Source: Phycisphaeraceae bacterium (lineage in GTDB: Bacteria > Planctomycetota > Phycisphaerae > Phycisphaerales > UBA1924). From it: 64,000 nucleotides of DNA. The notes beneath the pieces were generated by a model. That model was not told the origin of the DNA and made no database searches. It saw only the letters and a program-made list of their open reading frames with translations. The position numbers and the translations under genes are program-made. The stretch spans positions 558,001 through 622,000 of the forward strand of contig CP060234.1 of NCBI GenBank assembly GCA_023898685.1, read 5' to 3'. Within the stretch, counting starts at the first letter, position 1. The number at the start of each line of letters is the position of its first letter. Of this stretch, positions 7,290 to 15,052 are shown in pieces.

Positions 7290-10200
7290 CTATTCCGCCA
7301 GCCCCCCCGCCCAGAGCAGGGCCCCCAGCAGGTGCCGGCGGTACTCGGGCTCGCTGTAGCTCTCCTTCGTGTGCCCTCCCGCGGTGTAGATCGCCCGTCC
7401 GCCGTCGAACTCGTGGAACCACGCGATCGGGTGCTCGCCATCCATCTCCCCGCCCCGGTAGGTGTACTGGTCAAGGCTCAGCAGGCGGTGGACCGCCGGC
7501 ACGGGCGCGGCCCGGAAGTCGTACCACTCGTCCGTCCGCGGCCAGGTGTTGAAGTGCGGGAAACCGCCCAGGTGGGCGGTCGCGGGGTGCTCGCGGTCGT
7601 CGACGATGATGCGGGCGGGCTGGATCGCCGGGTGGCGGTTGAAGTAGGCCCCGACGAGCTGGCCGTACCAGGGCCAGTCGTACTCGGTGTCCGAGGCGCT
7701 GTGGACGCCCAGGTAGCCGTGCCCCGCGCGGTACCACGCCTCGAAGGCGGCCTGCTGGTCGTCGTCGAGCACATCGCCCGTGGTGTTCAGAAAGACGACG
7801 ACGCCGTAGTTGGCCAGATTCTCGCTCGTGAACGCCCCCGCATCCTCGGTCGCGTCGACGCTGAACCCGGCGTCACGCCCAAGCTGCTTGAGGCACGCGA
7901 TGCCCTCGGGGATCGAGTCGTGGCGGAAGCCGGCCGTCTTGCTGAACACCAGCACCCGCAGGTCGCGGACTTTGTCGGGCGAGGCCCACTCGGGCTCCCG
8001 CGGCGTGCGAGGCGTTAAGAGGATGATGTTGCGATAGGCCACCGGGCCGTGGTCGCCCTGGAGGCGCAGCGGCCCGAATGGCACTTCACCGGCGAAACCG
8101 CCCCGCGTCGGCCCGGTCACCTCGATGTTCTCGTGGATCAACTGGCCGTTGAGCTCGACGCGTTCGAACTTCGCGTTGGCGATCTTGTGGCCCACCGGGT
8201 CGAACCGCGGCGCGCGGAAATCCACTTCGAGCGTCTGCCACTCGCCGGCGGGCTTGGCCGCGTTGACCCCAGGCGGCACGCCCTCATATCCCTCGTTTCC
8301 CTCGCCCCGGCTCGGGTCCCATCGTTGGTAGACACCCCCACAGTCGCTGAACGCCGGATTCTCCTTGCCGTACGAATCGAGGATCTGGATCTCGTAGCGG
8401 CCCTGGAAGTAGACCCCCGAGTTCGAGCCCTGGGGCACCATGAACTCGATGATCGCGTGCACGTCGCCGTGCTCGAAGACGGTCTCGAGGTCGTTCGTCC
8501 GCCCGTCGGCCCCGTTGACGATCACATCCTGGCCCATTCGTGCCCTGAGCTTGTCATCCATCGCGACCACGTCACCGACGTTCGCCCATGTTCCCCGGGG
8601 CATACGGAAGGCATTCAGCCCGCCCAGTTCGATCGGCCTGACGATCAGGTCCTCGAGGTCGACCTGATTCGATTCCCGTCGCGGGATCTGATTGAGCGTG
8701 TACCACGCCTCGCCGCTCCAGATCGACTCGCCCTGCTCGCTCGTGGGCTGGCAGCGGACATGCACAACCGCCCCCTCGCGGAGCCCCGGGATCGTCAGCG
8801 TCACGGCGTTGCCGCCACTGCTCGGCTGGGCCTTCACCACCGCCAGCCTCTGCTCGTTCCGCCTGGGCCCTCCATAGTCGGGCGTCGAGAAGTAGTTCCA
8901 CTGCTCGACCGTGTAGTTGGCCGGATCGGCCAGCCAGTTCGGGTCGATCGAGCGCGTGAAGGTCACAACAAAGCCGCCCGGCGCCGCCGAGATCGTGTTC
9001 ATCTCGAACGCGGTCTGCCCTGTTGGGCGGAGGCGCTGCAGGCCGAACTGCGTGCCTCGCCAGTTCCAGTTGCCGTCGGCTCCGATGCCACCCATGTAGA
9101 GGCAACCGTCCGGGCCCTTGACGAGCCGGTTGACGCCGCACTCGAGCCCCTGGGTGTGGCGGAAGACCGCGCCCTGGAGTTCGCCATTGACTTCCTCGAG
9201 GAACACCCGCCGGATGCCGCCCGCCGTCAACTCGCCCAGCCAGTACTGTCCGGCAAACGGGCCATCGGTGATCTCAACGGGCGTCGTCGGCGAGTTCGAC
9301 ACGTCGTTCTGGGGCAGCCACACCGCGGGGGGCCACTCGCCGTTCTCCATGTCGAGGCTCCGATGCCCCCCGTCGGGGTAGCGATCGGAACTCTGGAGCC
9401 CGTTGTAGTGCCCGTAGAACCGCCCCGGCACGATCACGTCGAGCCTGTTGGCCGGTTGCCACGCGCCCTGGTTGTCCGCGACGAGGATCCGGCCCTTCGA
9501 GTCGACCAGAATCCCGTTGGGCGTGCGCAGCCCGCCCGCGAGGAACTGGGTCTCGCGCGTGTCGATGTTGATCCGCCAGCACGTGCCCCGGTGCTCGGGG
9601 TTCGGGCCGTTCATCCCGATCACCTCGCCCTGAACGTTGTCGTGATCGAGCGTGTTCCCGAAGTAGATCGAGGTCGAGAGCGTTCCGTAGATCCAGTCGC
9701 CGTCGGCATCCTTGTGCTCGACGAGCCCGAAGGCGAAGTGGTGGTAGTTGTTGCCCACCCAGGGCTTGGCGAAGGTCTCGCGCGTCTCGTAGGCGCCGTC
9801 GCCGTCGAGGTCGCGCAGGCGCTCGATGCCGGGGCGGTGGGAGACGTAGATGTCGGTCCCCACGCACACGACGCCGCAGGGGTCTTGGAACCCGTCACGC
9901 AGCAGGATCGGGGGCCCCTTGGCGCGCCCATGCCCGCCCGCGACGCCCTTGAGGGCCCAGAGCGTGCCGTTGGGCTTCTCTCTGAACACGCCGTTGTTGA
10001 CCGGCATGAACGAGGAGTAGACGAGCGTGCCATCGGGCAGGAAGTCCATCCCCCCCACTCTCGTCTCGAGGCCTTCGGGGCGCACGGTCTCGACGGTCCA
10101 CATCGGGTGGACGCCGTCGACCGGCATCCCGTCGCCCGGGCGGAGATTCTCACGCCCGTCGAGCACGACCTTCTTGCCGGGGTTGACCACGCGCGTCAAC

Positions 10201-10724
10201 CCCTTCTCGATCCGGAAGGCCGCGGGGGGGATCGCCTTGTAGACGTTCGCCCCGGGCGTCTTCCACTCGAGCGAGAGCGCCGACCCGCCATCGTTCTCGA
10301 ACATCCGGACGTGGATCGGGTGCAGGCCCGCCGTGAGATCGATCTGGCCCTGCACCGCCTGCGGCGCGTGCAGCCCGTCGTCGTCGACAACGACGGCGTC
10401 GCCGATCGTCAGGCGGGAGCCGTCGTCGCTGACGAGGTTGAAAACGTACGTCCCCGCCTTGTCGATCTGGAGGTAACCCTCGATCTCCACGACGAAGTAG
10501 TCCGCCGGTCCCCCGAACGACGCGTCGTCGGGGAAGTTGATCGTGTCGATCTTCCGGTCGATGTTGGGCGTCTGGTCCGGGCGCAGCGGCGCCAGCCGGT
10601 CCATGGGCCGGCCCACGTCGAAGATCCGCAGCGTCAGCCCCTGCTCGAGTTCGCCGGTCTGGGCCGGGACGATCTGAGCCAGACCCGCGACCAGCGCCGC
10701 GGCGAGAGCGATCAATCGTGACAA
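7290..10724 (-). CDS. Secreted PA14 / sugar-dehydrogenase-like / DUF1080 / ThuA protein
   Basis: This 1144-aa protein starts at TTG 10724, which has GAGGAGGT just upstream and opens a signal peptide (SRLIALAAALVAGLAQIVPAQ). Domains in order are: a PA14-like carbohydrate-binding domain (about 30-165, with FGGPADYFVVEIEGYL); a beta-propeller resembling the glucose/sorbosone dehydrogenase group (about 205-565); a linker; a DUF1080 / 3-keto-disaccharide-hydrolase-like jelly roll (about 690-905, SGVYFQGRYEIQILDSYG); and a ThuA domain (about 920-1140, SKTAGFRHDSI and YLGVHSASDTEYDW). Planctomycetes carry many such mosaics; DUF1080 and ThuA families are tied to 3-keto-sugar processing. A role in periplasmic oxidation or hydrolysis of sugars is inferred. 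No dockerin-like tail is present. Confidence 0.85.
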   Translation of the reverse strand: MSRLIALAAALVAGLAQIVPAQTGELEQGLTLRIFDVGRPMDRLAPLRPDQTPNIDRKIDTINFPDDASFGGPADYFVVEIEGYLQIDKAGTYVFNLVSDDGSRLTIGDAVVVDDDGLHAPQAVQGQIDLTAGLHPIHVRMFENDGGSALSLEWKTPGANVYKAIPPAAFRIEKGLTRVVNPGKKVVLDGRENLRPGDGMPVDGVHPMWTVETVRPEGLETRVGGMDFLPDGTLVYSSFMPVNNGVFREKPNGTLWALKGVAGGHGRAKGPPILLRDGFQDPCGVVCVGTDIYVSHRPGIERLRDLDGDGAYETRETFAKPWVGNNYHHFAFGLVEHKDADGDWIYGTLSTSIYFGNTLDHDNVQGEVIGMNGPNPEHRGTCWRINIDTRETQFLAGGLRTPNGILVDSKGRILVADNQGAWQPANRLDVIVPGRFYGHYNGLQSSDRYPDGGHRSLDMENGEWPPAVWLPQNDVSNSPTTPVEITDGPFAGQYWLGELTAGGIRRVFLEEVNGELQGAVFRHTQGLECGVNRLVKGPDGCLYMGGIGADGNWNWRGTQFGLQRLRPTGQTAFEMNTISAAPGGFVVTFTRSIDPNWLADPANYTVEQWNYFSTPDYGGPRRNEQRLAVVKAQPSSGGNAVTLTIPGLREGAVVHVRCQPTSEQGESIWSGEAWYTLNQIPRRESNQVDLEDLIVRPIELGGLNAFRMPRGTWANVGDVVAMDDKLRARMGQDVIVNGADGRTNDLETVFEHGDVHAIIEFMVPQGSNSGVYFQGRYEIQILDSYGKENPAFSDCGGVYQRWDPSRGEGNEGYEGVPPGVNAAKPAGEWQTLEVDFRAPRFDPVGHKIANAKFERVELNGQLIHENIEVTGPTRGGFAGEVPFGPLRLQGDHGPVAYRNIILLTPRTPREPEWASPDKVRDLRVLVFSKTAGFRHDSIPEGIACLKQLGRDAGFSVDATEDAGAFTSENLANYGVVVFLNTTGDVLDDDQQAAFEAWYRAGHGYLGVHSASDTEYDWPWYGQLVGAYFNRHPAIQPARIIVDDREHPATAHLGGFPHFNTWPRTDEWYDFRAAPVPAVHRLLSLDQYTYRGGEMDGEHPIAWFHEFDGGRAIYTAGGHTKESYSEPEYRRHLLGALLWAGGLAE

Positions 10725-10943
10725 GGCGACCTCCTCATTGGCCTCCGACGGCCCGCCCCGGATATTCACCAGAGTTCATGGTAACCCCGTATCCTTCAGA
10801 ACCTCGAGGCCGGGTGCCGCGAGGCTTCCCGAGGCCGGTTGACGGCCTTCCACAAGTTCGTACTCTATGACCATTGCCGATCCGGGCAGGCCCCCGGCCG
10901 CCGCGACGAGCTTGGAGAACATTCAGATCACAAGGGGCGCGGC

Positions 10944-12953
10944 GTGGCTGAGCACACGACCGACACGGTGCGGGGATGGTCGACTCGTCGCGAGCTGGAG
11001 CGGGCGCCGGTGCTGGTCTACGCCTCGAGCGCCGAGGCGAGCCGAGCGGTGGCGCACGAGATCGCGGCGTTGATCCGCGACAAGGCGGCACGCGGTGAGC
11101 ACGCCGTGCTGGGGCTCGCGACGGGCTCGACGCCCCACGCGGTGTACGACGAGCTGGTCCGCCTGCACCGCGACGAGGGGCTGAGCTTCGCGAACGTCGT
11201 GAGCTTCAACCTCGACGAGTACTGGCCCATGCCGCCCGACTCGCTCCAGAGCTACCGACGCTTCATGAACGAGTATCTCTTCGACCACGTCGATATCGAC
11301 CCCGCGAACGCCCACGTGCCGGACGGCCAGATGCCGCAGGACCGGATCGCGGCGTACTGCGTCGAGTATGAGGAACGGATCAGGAACGCGGGCGGGATCG
11401 ACTACCAGATCCTGGGCATCGGACGCACCGGGCACATCGGCTTCAACGAGCCGGGCTCGGGACGCGACAGCCGGACGCGGCTGATCACGCTCGACCGCGT
11501 GACGCGGATGGACGCGGCGAGCGACTTCTTCGGTGAGTGGAACGTGCCCCGGCAGGCGATCACGATGGGCGTGGGCACGATCCTCGACGCCAAACGGATC
11601 GTGCTCATGGCGTTCGGCGAGCACAAGGCCCCGATCATCCGCCGGGCGGTCGAGGGCGAGGTGACCAACACCGTCGCCGCCTCGTTCCTCCAGGGGCACG
11701 CGGGCGCCAAGTTCGTGCTCGACGGCGCCGCCGCGGCCGAGCTGACCCGCTTCCGCGCCCCCTGGTTGCTGGGCGGGCACGACGGCGCGGCCGATCTCGA
11801 CTGGGCCGACCCACGTCTGGTCAAGAAGGCGGTCATCTGGCTCGCCCGCGAGGTGGACAAGCCCATCCTCAAGCTGACCAACGAGGACTACAACACCAAC
11901 GGGCTCCAGGGGCTCGTCGCTGCGGTGGGCGGGGCCTACGACGCGAACATCACCGTGTTCAAGTCGCTGCAGCGCACCATCACGGGCTGGCCGGGCGGCA
12001 AGCCGGATCGCCCCCGATTCGTGGTCGGCAAGGGCGTCGACGCCTCGAACGGGCCCGACATATACCCCAAGCGGGTGCTCGTCTTCAGCCCCCACCCGGA
12101 CGACGACGTGATCTCGATGGGCGGCACGTTCATCCGCCTCTGCGACCAGGGGCACGAAGTGCACGTCGCCTACCAGACCAGCGGCAATATCGCGGTGTTC
12201 GATGACGAGGCCGAGCGGCACGCCGACTTCGTGCAGGAGTTCTGCACAGTGATGGATATCGCCGCCGACGAGGCCCACGCGCTGGCGGGGGAGGTGCAGG
12301 CGTTCATCCGCGGCAAGCGGCCCGGTCAGATCGACAGCCCCGATCTGCAGACGATCAAGACGCTTATCCGGCGCACCGAGGCCCGCGCCGCGGCCCGCTA
12401 CTCGGGTGTCCAACTCGACCGCATCCATTTCCTCGACATGCCGTTCTACGAGACCGGCACGGTCAAGAAGAAGCCGCTGGGCGGGGAGGACGTCCGCATC
12501 GTCGCGGAACTGCTCGAGCGCGTCCGCCCCCATCAGGTCTACGCCGCGGGCGATCTCTCCGATCCGCACGGCACCCACCGGGTCTGCCTCGCGGCGATCA
12601 TGGCGGCTGCCGAGAGGCTCGCCGACCGCGACTGGATGCGCGACTGCGAGGTCTGGCTCTACCGCGGCGCGTGGCAGGAGTGGGGCCCCGAGGAGATCGA
12701 GATGGCCGTCCCGCTCTCGCCCGACGAGGTCGCGCGGAAGCGCAAGGCGATCTTCAAGCACGAGAGCCAGAAGGACACGGCTTTGTTCCCGGGTCCCACC
12801 GACACTCGGGAGTTCTGGCAGCGGGCCGAAGATCGCAACCGGGAGACCGCCGAACTCTTCGATCGGCTCGGCCTGCCGGAGTACCAGGCGATCGAGGGGT
12901 TCGTGAGCTGGAGTCCGACCGGAGCCGCGAACCCCGGGAGGGGAGGGGCATGA
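10944..12953 (+). CDS. nagB: Glucosamine-6-phosphate deaminase fused to PIG-L family deacetylase
   Basis: This 669-aa protein has two domains. Residues about 15-275 are NagB-like: LGLATGSTPHAVYDELV, FNLDEYWPM and GIGRTGHIGFNEPGSG match the sugar-phosphate and active-site loops of the enzyme that converts glucosamine-6-phosphate to fructose-6-phosphate and ammonia. Residues about 370-640 are a PIG-L/LmbE-type zinc deacetylase: FSPHPDDDVISMGG and later DLSDPHGTHR supply the zinc ligands. A comparable NagB-PIG-L architecture is known from Bacteroidetes. GTG 10944 is chosen because AAGGGG lies six bases upstream; no in-frame ATG gives a better start. Its stop overlaps the next start (ATGA). It heads a three-gene operon, divergent from the ThuA gene. 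Confidence 0.88.
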   Translation: MAEHTTDTVRGWSTRRELERAPVLVYASSAEASRAVAHEIAALIRDKAARGEHAVLGLATGSTPHAVYDELVRLHRDEGLSFANVVSFNLDEYWPMPPDSLQSYRRFMNEYLFDHVDIDPANAHVPDGQMPQDRIAAYCVEYEERIRNAGGIDYQILGIGRTGHIGFNEPGSGRDSRTRLITLDRVTRMDAASDFFGEWNVPRQAITMGVGTILDAKRIVLMAFGEHKAPIIRRAVEGEVTNTVAASFLQGHAGAKFVLDGAAAAELTRFRAPWLLGGHDGAADLDWADPRLVKKAVIWLAREVDKPILKLTNEDYNTNGLQGLVAAVGGAYDANITVFKSLQRTITGWPGGKPDRPRFVVGKGVDASNGPDIYPKRVLVFSPHPDDDVISMGGTFIRLCDQGHEVHVAYQTSGNIAVFDDEAERHADFVQEFCTVMDIAADEAHALAGEVQAFIRGKRPGQIDSPDLQTIKTLIRRTEARAAARYSGVQLDRIHFLDMPFYETGTVKKKPLGGEDVRIVAELLERVRPHQVYAAGDLSDPHGTHRVCLAAIMAAAERLADRDWMRDCEVWLYRGAWQEWGPEEIEMAVPLSPDEVARKRKAIFKHESQKDTALFPGPTDTREFWQRAEDRNRETAELFDRLGLPEYQAIEGFVSWSPTGAANPGRGGA

Positions 12954-13786
12954 GCGGTGTCCTCGGCGTGTGCTCCTGGTCACTCCGGCCCGACTCGCCG
13001 GCCGACCTGGTCGACAAGATCGACGCCACCGGCTGCCGGGCGGTGCAGCTCGCGCTCGACCCGATCCGGCGCGGGGAGTGGAACGAGTCGGAGACCTTCG
13101 ATCGCCTCGCGTCGGCCGGCGTCGCGATCCGCAGCGGGATGATGGCGATGGAGGGCGAGGACTACTCGACGATCGACGCGATCGCGCGGACGGGCGGCGT
13201 GCGGCCCGACGCGACGTGGCCGATCAACCTGGCGGCCGCCAACGAGCTCGCCGAGATCGCCGCCCGGAACGGGATCGGCCTGGTCACCTTCCACGCCGGG
13301 TTCCTGCCGCACGACGAGGGGAACCCCGAGCGGACGCGGATGATCGAGCGGCTCCGCGAGCTGGCCTCGGTCTTCTCCAACGCCGGCGTACGCATCGGGC
13401 TCGAGACCGGGCAGGAAGACGCCGAGACGCTGCTGGGCGTTCTCGACGAGCTGGGCGGACGCGGCGTCGGCGTCAACTTCGATCCCGCCAACATGCTGCT
13501 CTACGGCTCGGGAGAACCCATCCGGGCGCTCGAGCGCCTCGCCGCCGTGGTCGTGCAGCTCCACATCAAGGACGCGACCCGGAGCGATGCCCCCGGGGCT
13601 TGGGGCGCGGAGGTCCCGGTCGGCACGGGGCAGGTCGATTGGGAGTCCTTTTTCGACATTGTCTGCGGCTCGCTCACCCACGCCGATCTCATGATCGAGC
13701 GCGAGGCGGGCGAGCATCGCGTCGATGACATCACGACCGCCCGGGAACGTGTGAAGATGCACCTGCGAGAGCGGAGCCCGGCATGA
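12950..13786 (+). CDS. Sugar phosphate isomerase/epimerase (xylose-isomerase-like TIM barrel)
   Basis: This 278-aa protein matches the AP-endonuclease-2/xylose-isomerase-like TIM-barrel family that isomerises or epimerises sugars using a divalent metal. Motifs seen are GVCSWSLRPDSP at the N-terminus, LVTFHAGFLP (metal His), IGLETGQED (metal Glu), GVNFDPANMLLYG (metal Asp) and VVQLHIKDATRS (metal His). The ATG follows GGGAGGGG and overlaps the upstream stop. Its partner genes (amino-sugar deaminase and Gfo/Idh dehydrogenase) suggest conversion of keto- or amino-sugar intermediates; the exact substrate is not evident. Confidence 0.85.
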   Translation: MSGVLGVCSWSLRPDSPADLVDKIDATGCRAVQLALDPIRRGEWNESETFDRLASAGVAIRSGMMAMEGEDYSTIDAIARTGGVRPDATWPINLAAANELAEIAARNGIGLVTFHAGFLPHDEGNPERTRMIERLRELASVFSNAGVRIGLETGQEDAETLLGVLDELGGRGVGVNFDPANMLLYGSGEPIRALERLAAVVVQLHIKDATRSDAPGAWGAEVPVGTGQVDWESFFDIVCGSLTHADLMIEREAGEHRVDDITTARERVKMHLRERSPA

Positions 13787-14799
13787 CCGTCGGCGTCGCC
13801 GTCATCGGGCTGGGTTTCATGGGGCGAACCCACGTGCGCGCGTACCGCAACGCCGGTTCCGCCTGCCGGCTCGTCGGCGTCTACGACATCGACCCGTCGC
13901 GCCTGACGGGCGAGAGCGGCGAGGCCGGCAACATCGCCACGGGCTCGGATGAGGCCCGGCTGTTCGATCCGGACGAGGTCTTCGCGACCGATTCCCTCGA
14001 CAAGCTCCTCGCCAGCGACGAAGTCGACGCCGTGAGCGTCTGCACGCCGACCGACACCCACTGTGCCGTGGCCCGGGCCGCGCTGCGGGCGGGCAAGCAC
14101 GCCCTGGTCGAGAAGCCCGTCTCCCTCGACCGCGCCGAACTCGGAGCGCTGGATGAGGAGGCGACGCGTGCGGGCCGCCTATGCATGCCCGCGATGTGCA
14201 TGCGGTTCTGGCCCGAGTGGGCCTGGCTCGCCGAGACGTTGCGCCGCGGCGACCTCGGGCCGGCGCGCAGCCTCGCGTTCGAACGCGTCGGGGCCGCGCC
14301 CTCCTGGGGCGGGGGCTTCTACCAGGACGCCGCTCGCTGCGGCGGCGCGTTCCATGATCTGCACATCCACGACACCGACTTCGTGTGCCATCTGCTCGGC
14401 GCCCCGAAGGCCGTGACCAGCGTCGGCGACCACGGCCGCGTGACCACCCTTTACCACTTCGACGGGGGCCCGCGGCATGTCGTCGCCACGGGGGGCTGGA
14501 TGCGCGGCGGGGTCGGTTTCCGCATGCGGTACATCGCCGAGTTCGAGCGCGGCACCGCCGATTTTGACCTGACGCGCGAGCCGACACTCTGCCTCGCGCG
14601 GGCCGAGGGGGGCGGGCCGCGGCCCGTCGGGGTCGGGCCCGGAGCCGGGTACGATGGCGAGGTCAGGGCCTTCGTGGACGCAATCGCCTCCGGGGGATCC
14701 GCCCCCGTCACCCTGCGGGATGCGGCGGAAACGCTCGCCGTGCTCGAGGCCGAGGCTCGGTCGATGGAGAGCGGGCGACGCGAGGCCATTGACATCTAA
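13783..14799 (+). CDS. Gfo/Idh/MocA family NAD(P)-dependent oxidoreductase
   Basis: This 338-aa protein has a Rossmann start (GVAVIGLGFMGRTHVRAY), a variant of the family catalytic motif EKP (HALVEKPVSLD), and a C-terminal alpha/beta domain with FHDLHIHDTDFVCHLLG, where the usual D-x-x-x-H catalytic dyad would lie. These enzymes oxidise or reduce sugar hydroxyl/keto groups. The start codon overlaps the stop of the upstream gene (ATGA), so the three genes are translationally coupled. Together they suggest a catabolic route for an N-acetylated or keto amino sugar. Confidence 0.88.
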   Translation: MTVGVAVIGLGFMGRTHVRAYRNAGSACRLVGVYDIDPSRLTGESGEAGNIATGSDEARLFDPDEVFATDSLDKLLASDEVDAVSVCTPTDTHCAVARAALRAGKHALVEKPVSLDRAELGALDEEATRAGRLCMPAMCMRFWPEWAWLAETLRRGDLGPARSLAFERVGAAPSWGGGFYQDAARCGGAFHDLHIHDTDFVCHLLGAPKAVTSVGDHGRVTTLYHFDGGPRHVVATGGWMRGGVGFRMRYIAEFERGTADFDLTREPTLCLARAEGGGPRPVGVGPGAGYDGEVRAFVDAIASGGSAPVTLRDAAETLAVLEAEARSMESGRREAIDI

Positions 14800-14810
14800 C
14801 CTCGACTCGC

Positions 14811-14835
14811 CGTCGGGTGCCGCTCTGACCCGACG
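14811..14835 (+). terminator. Hairpin after the amino-sugar operon (possible terminator)
   Basis: An 8-bp perfect stem (14811-14818 with 14828-14835) with a 9-nt loop lies 12 bases after the Gfo/Idh stop. There is no T run, so a terminator role is plausible but not certain. Part of the arm sequence recurs at 14855-14863. Confidence 0.4.
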
Positions 14836-14907
14836 ATGACAAGCGTGCGAGGGAAACCCGACGGGTAGGTGGTACCCGGATCGAGTGCATGCGGTGGTCT
14901 GACGGCG

Positions 14908-14926
14908 CCGGAATCACACATTCCGG
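14908..14926. promoter_or_regulatory. Palindrome upstream of the sensor kinase gene
   Basis: A perfect 7-bp inverted repeat (14908-14914 with 14920-14926) has a CACAC spacer, the format of a dimeric regulator site. It is 127 bases before the kinase ATG. The cognate protein is unknown. Confidence 0.4.
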
Positions 14927-15052
14927 GTGGGTCACATTCCACAAACCGCCGCGCGCCGCAAGGAAAAGCCTAGTTGGGACCGTGCGCCGTTCCATCGGGC
15001 TGATGCCCGGCGGATGTGATGACGATGTGTACATTGTGTCATTGAGGTCCCG

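Noticed and set aside
8049..10721. An 890-codon plus-strand open frame opposite the PA14/ThuA gene
   Set aside because: Antisense shadow; composition is Val/Arg/Asp-rich with no recognisable motif, while the minus strand has clear domains.
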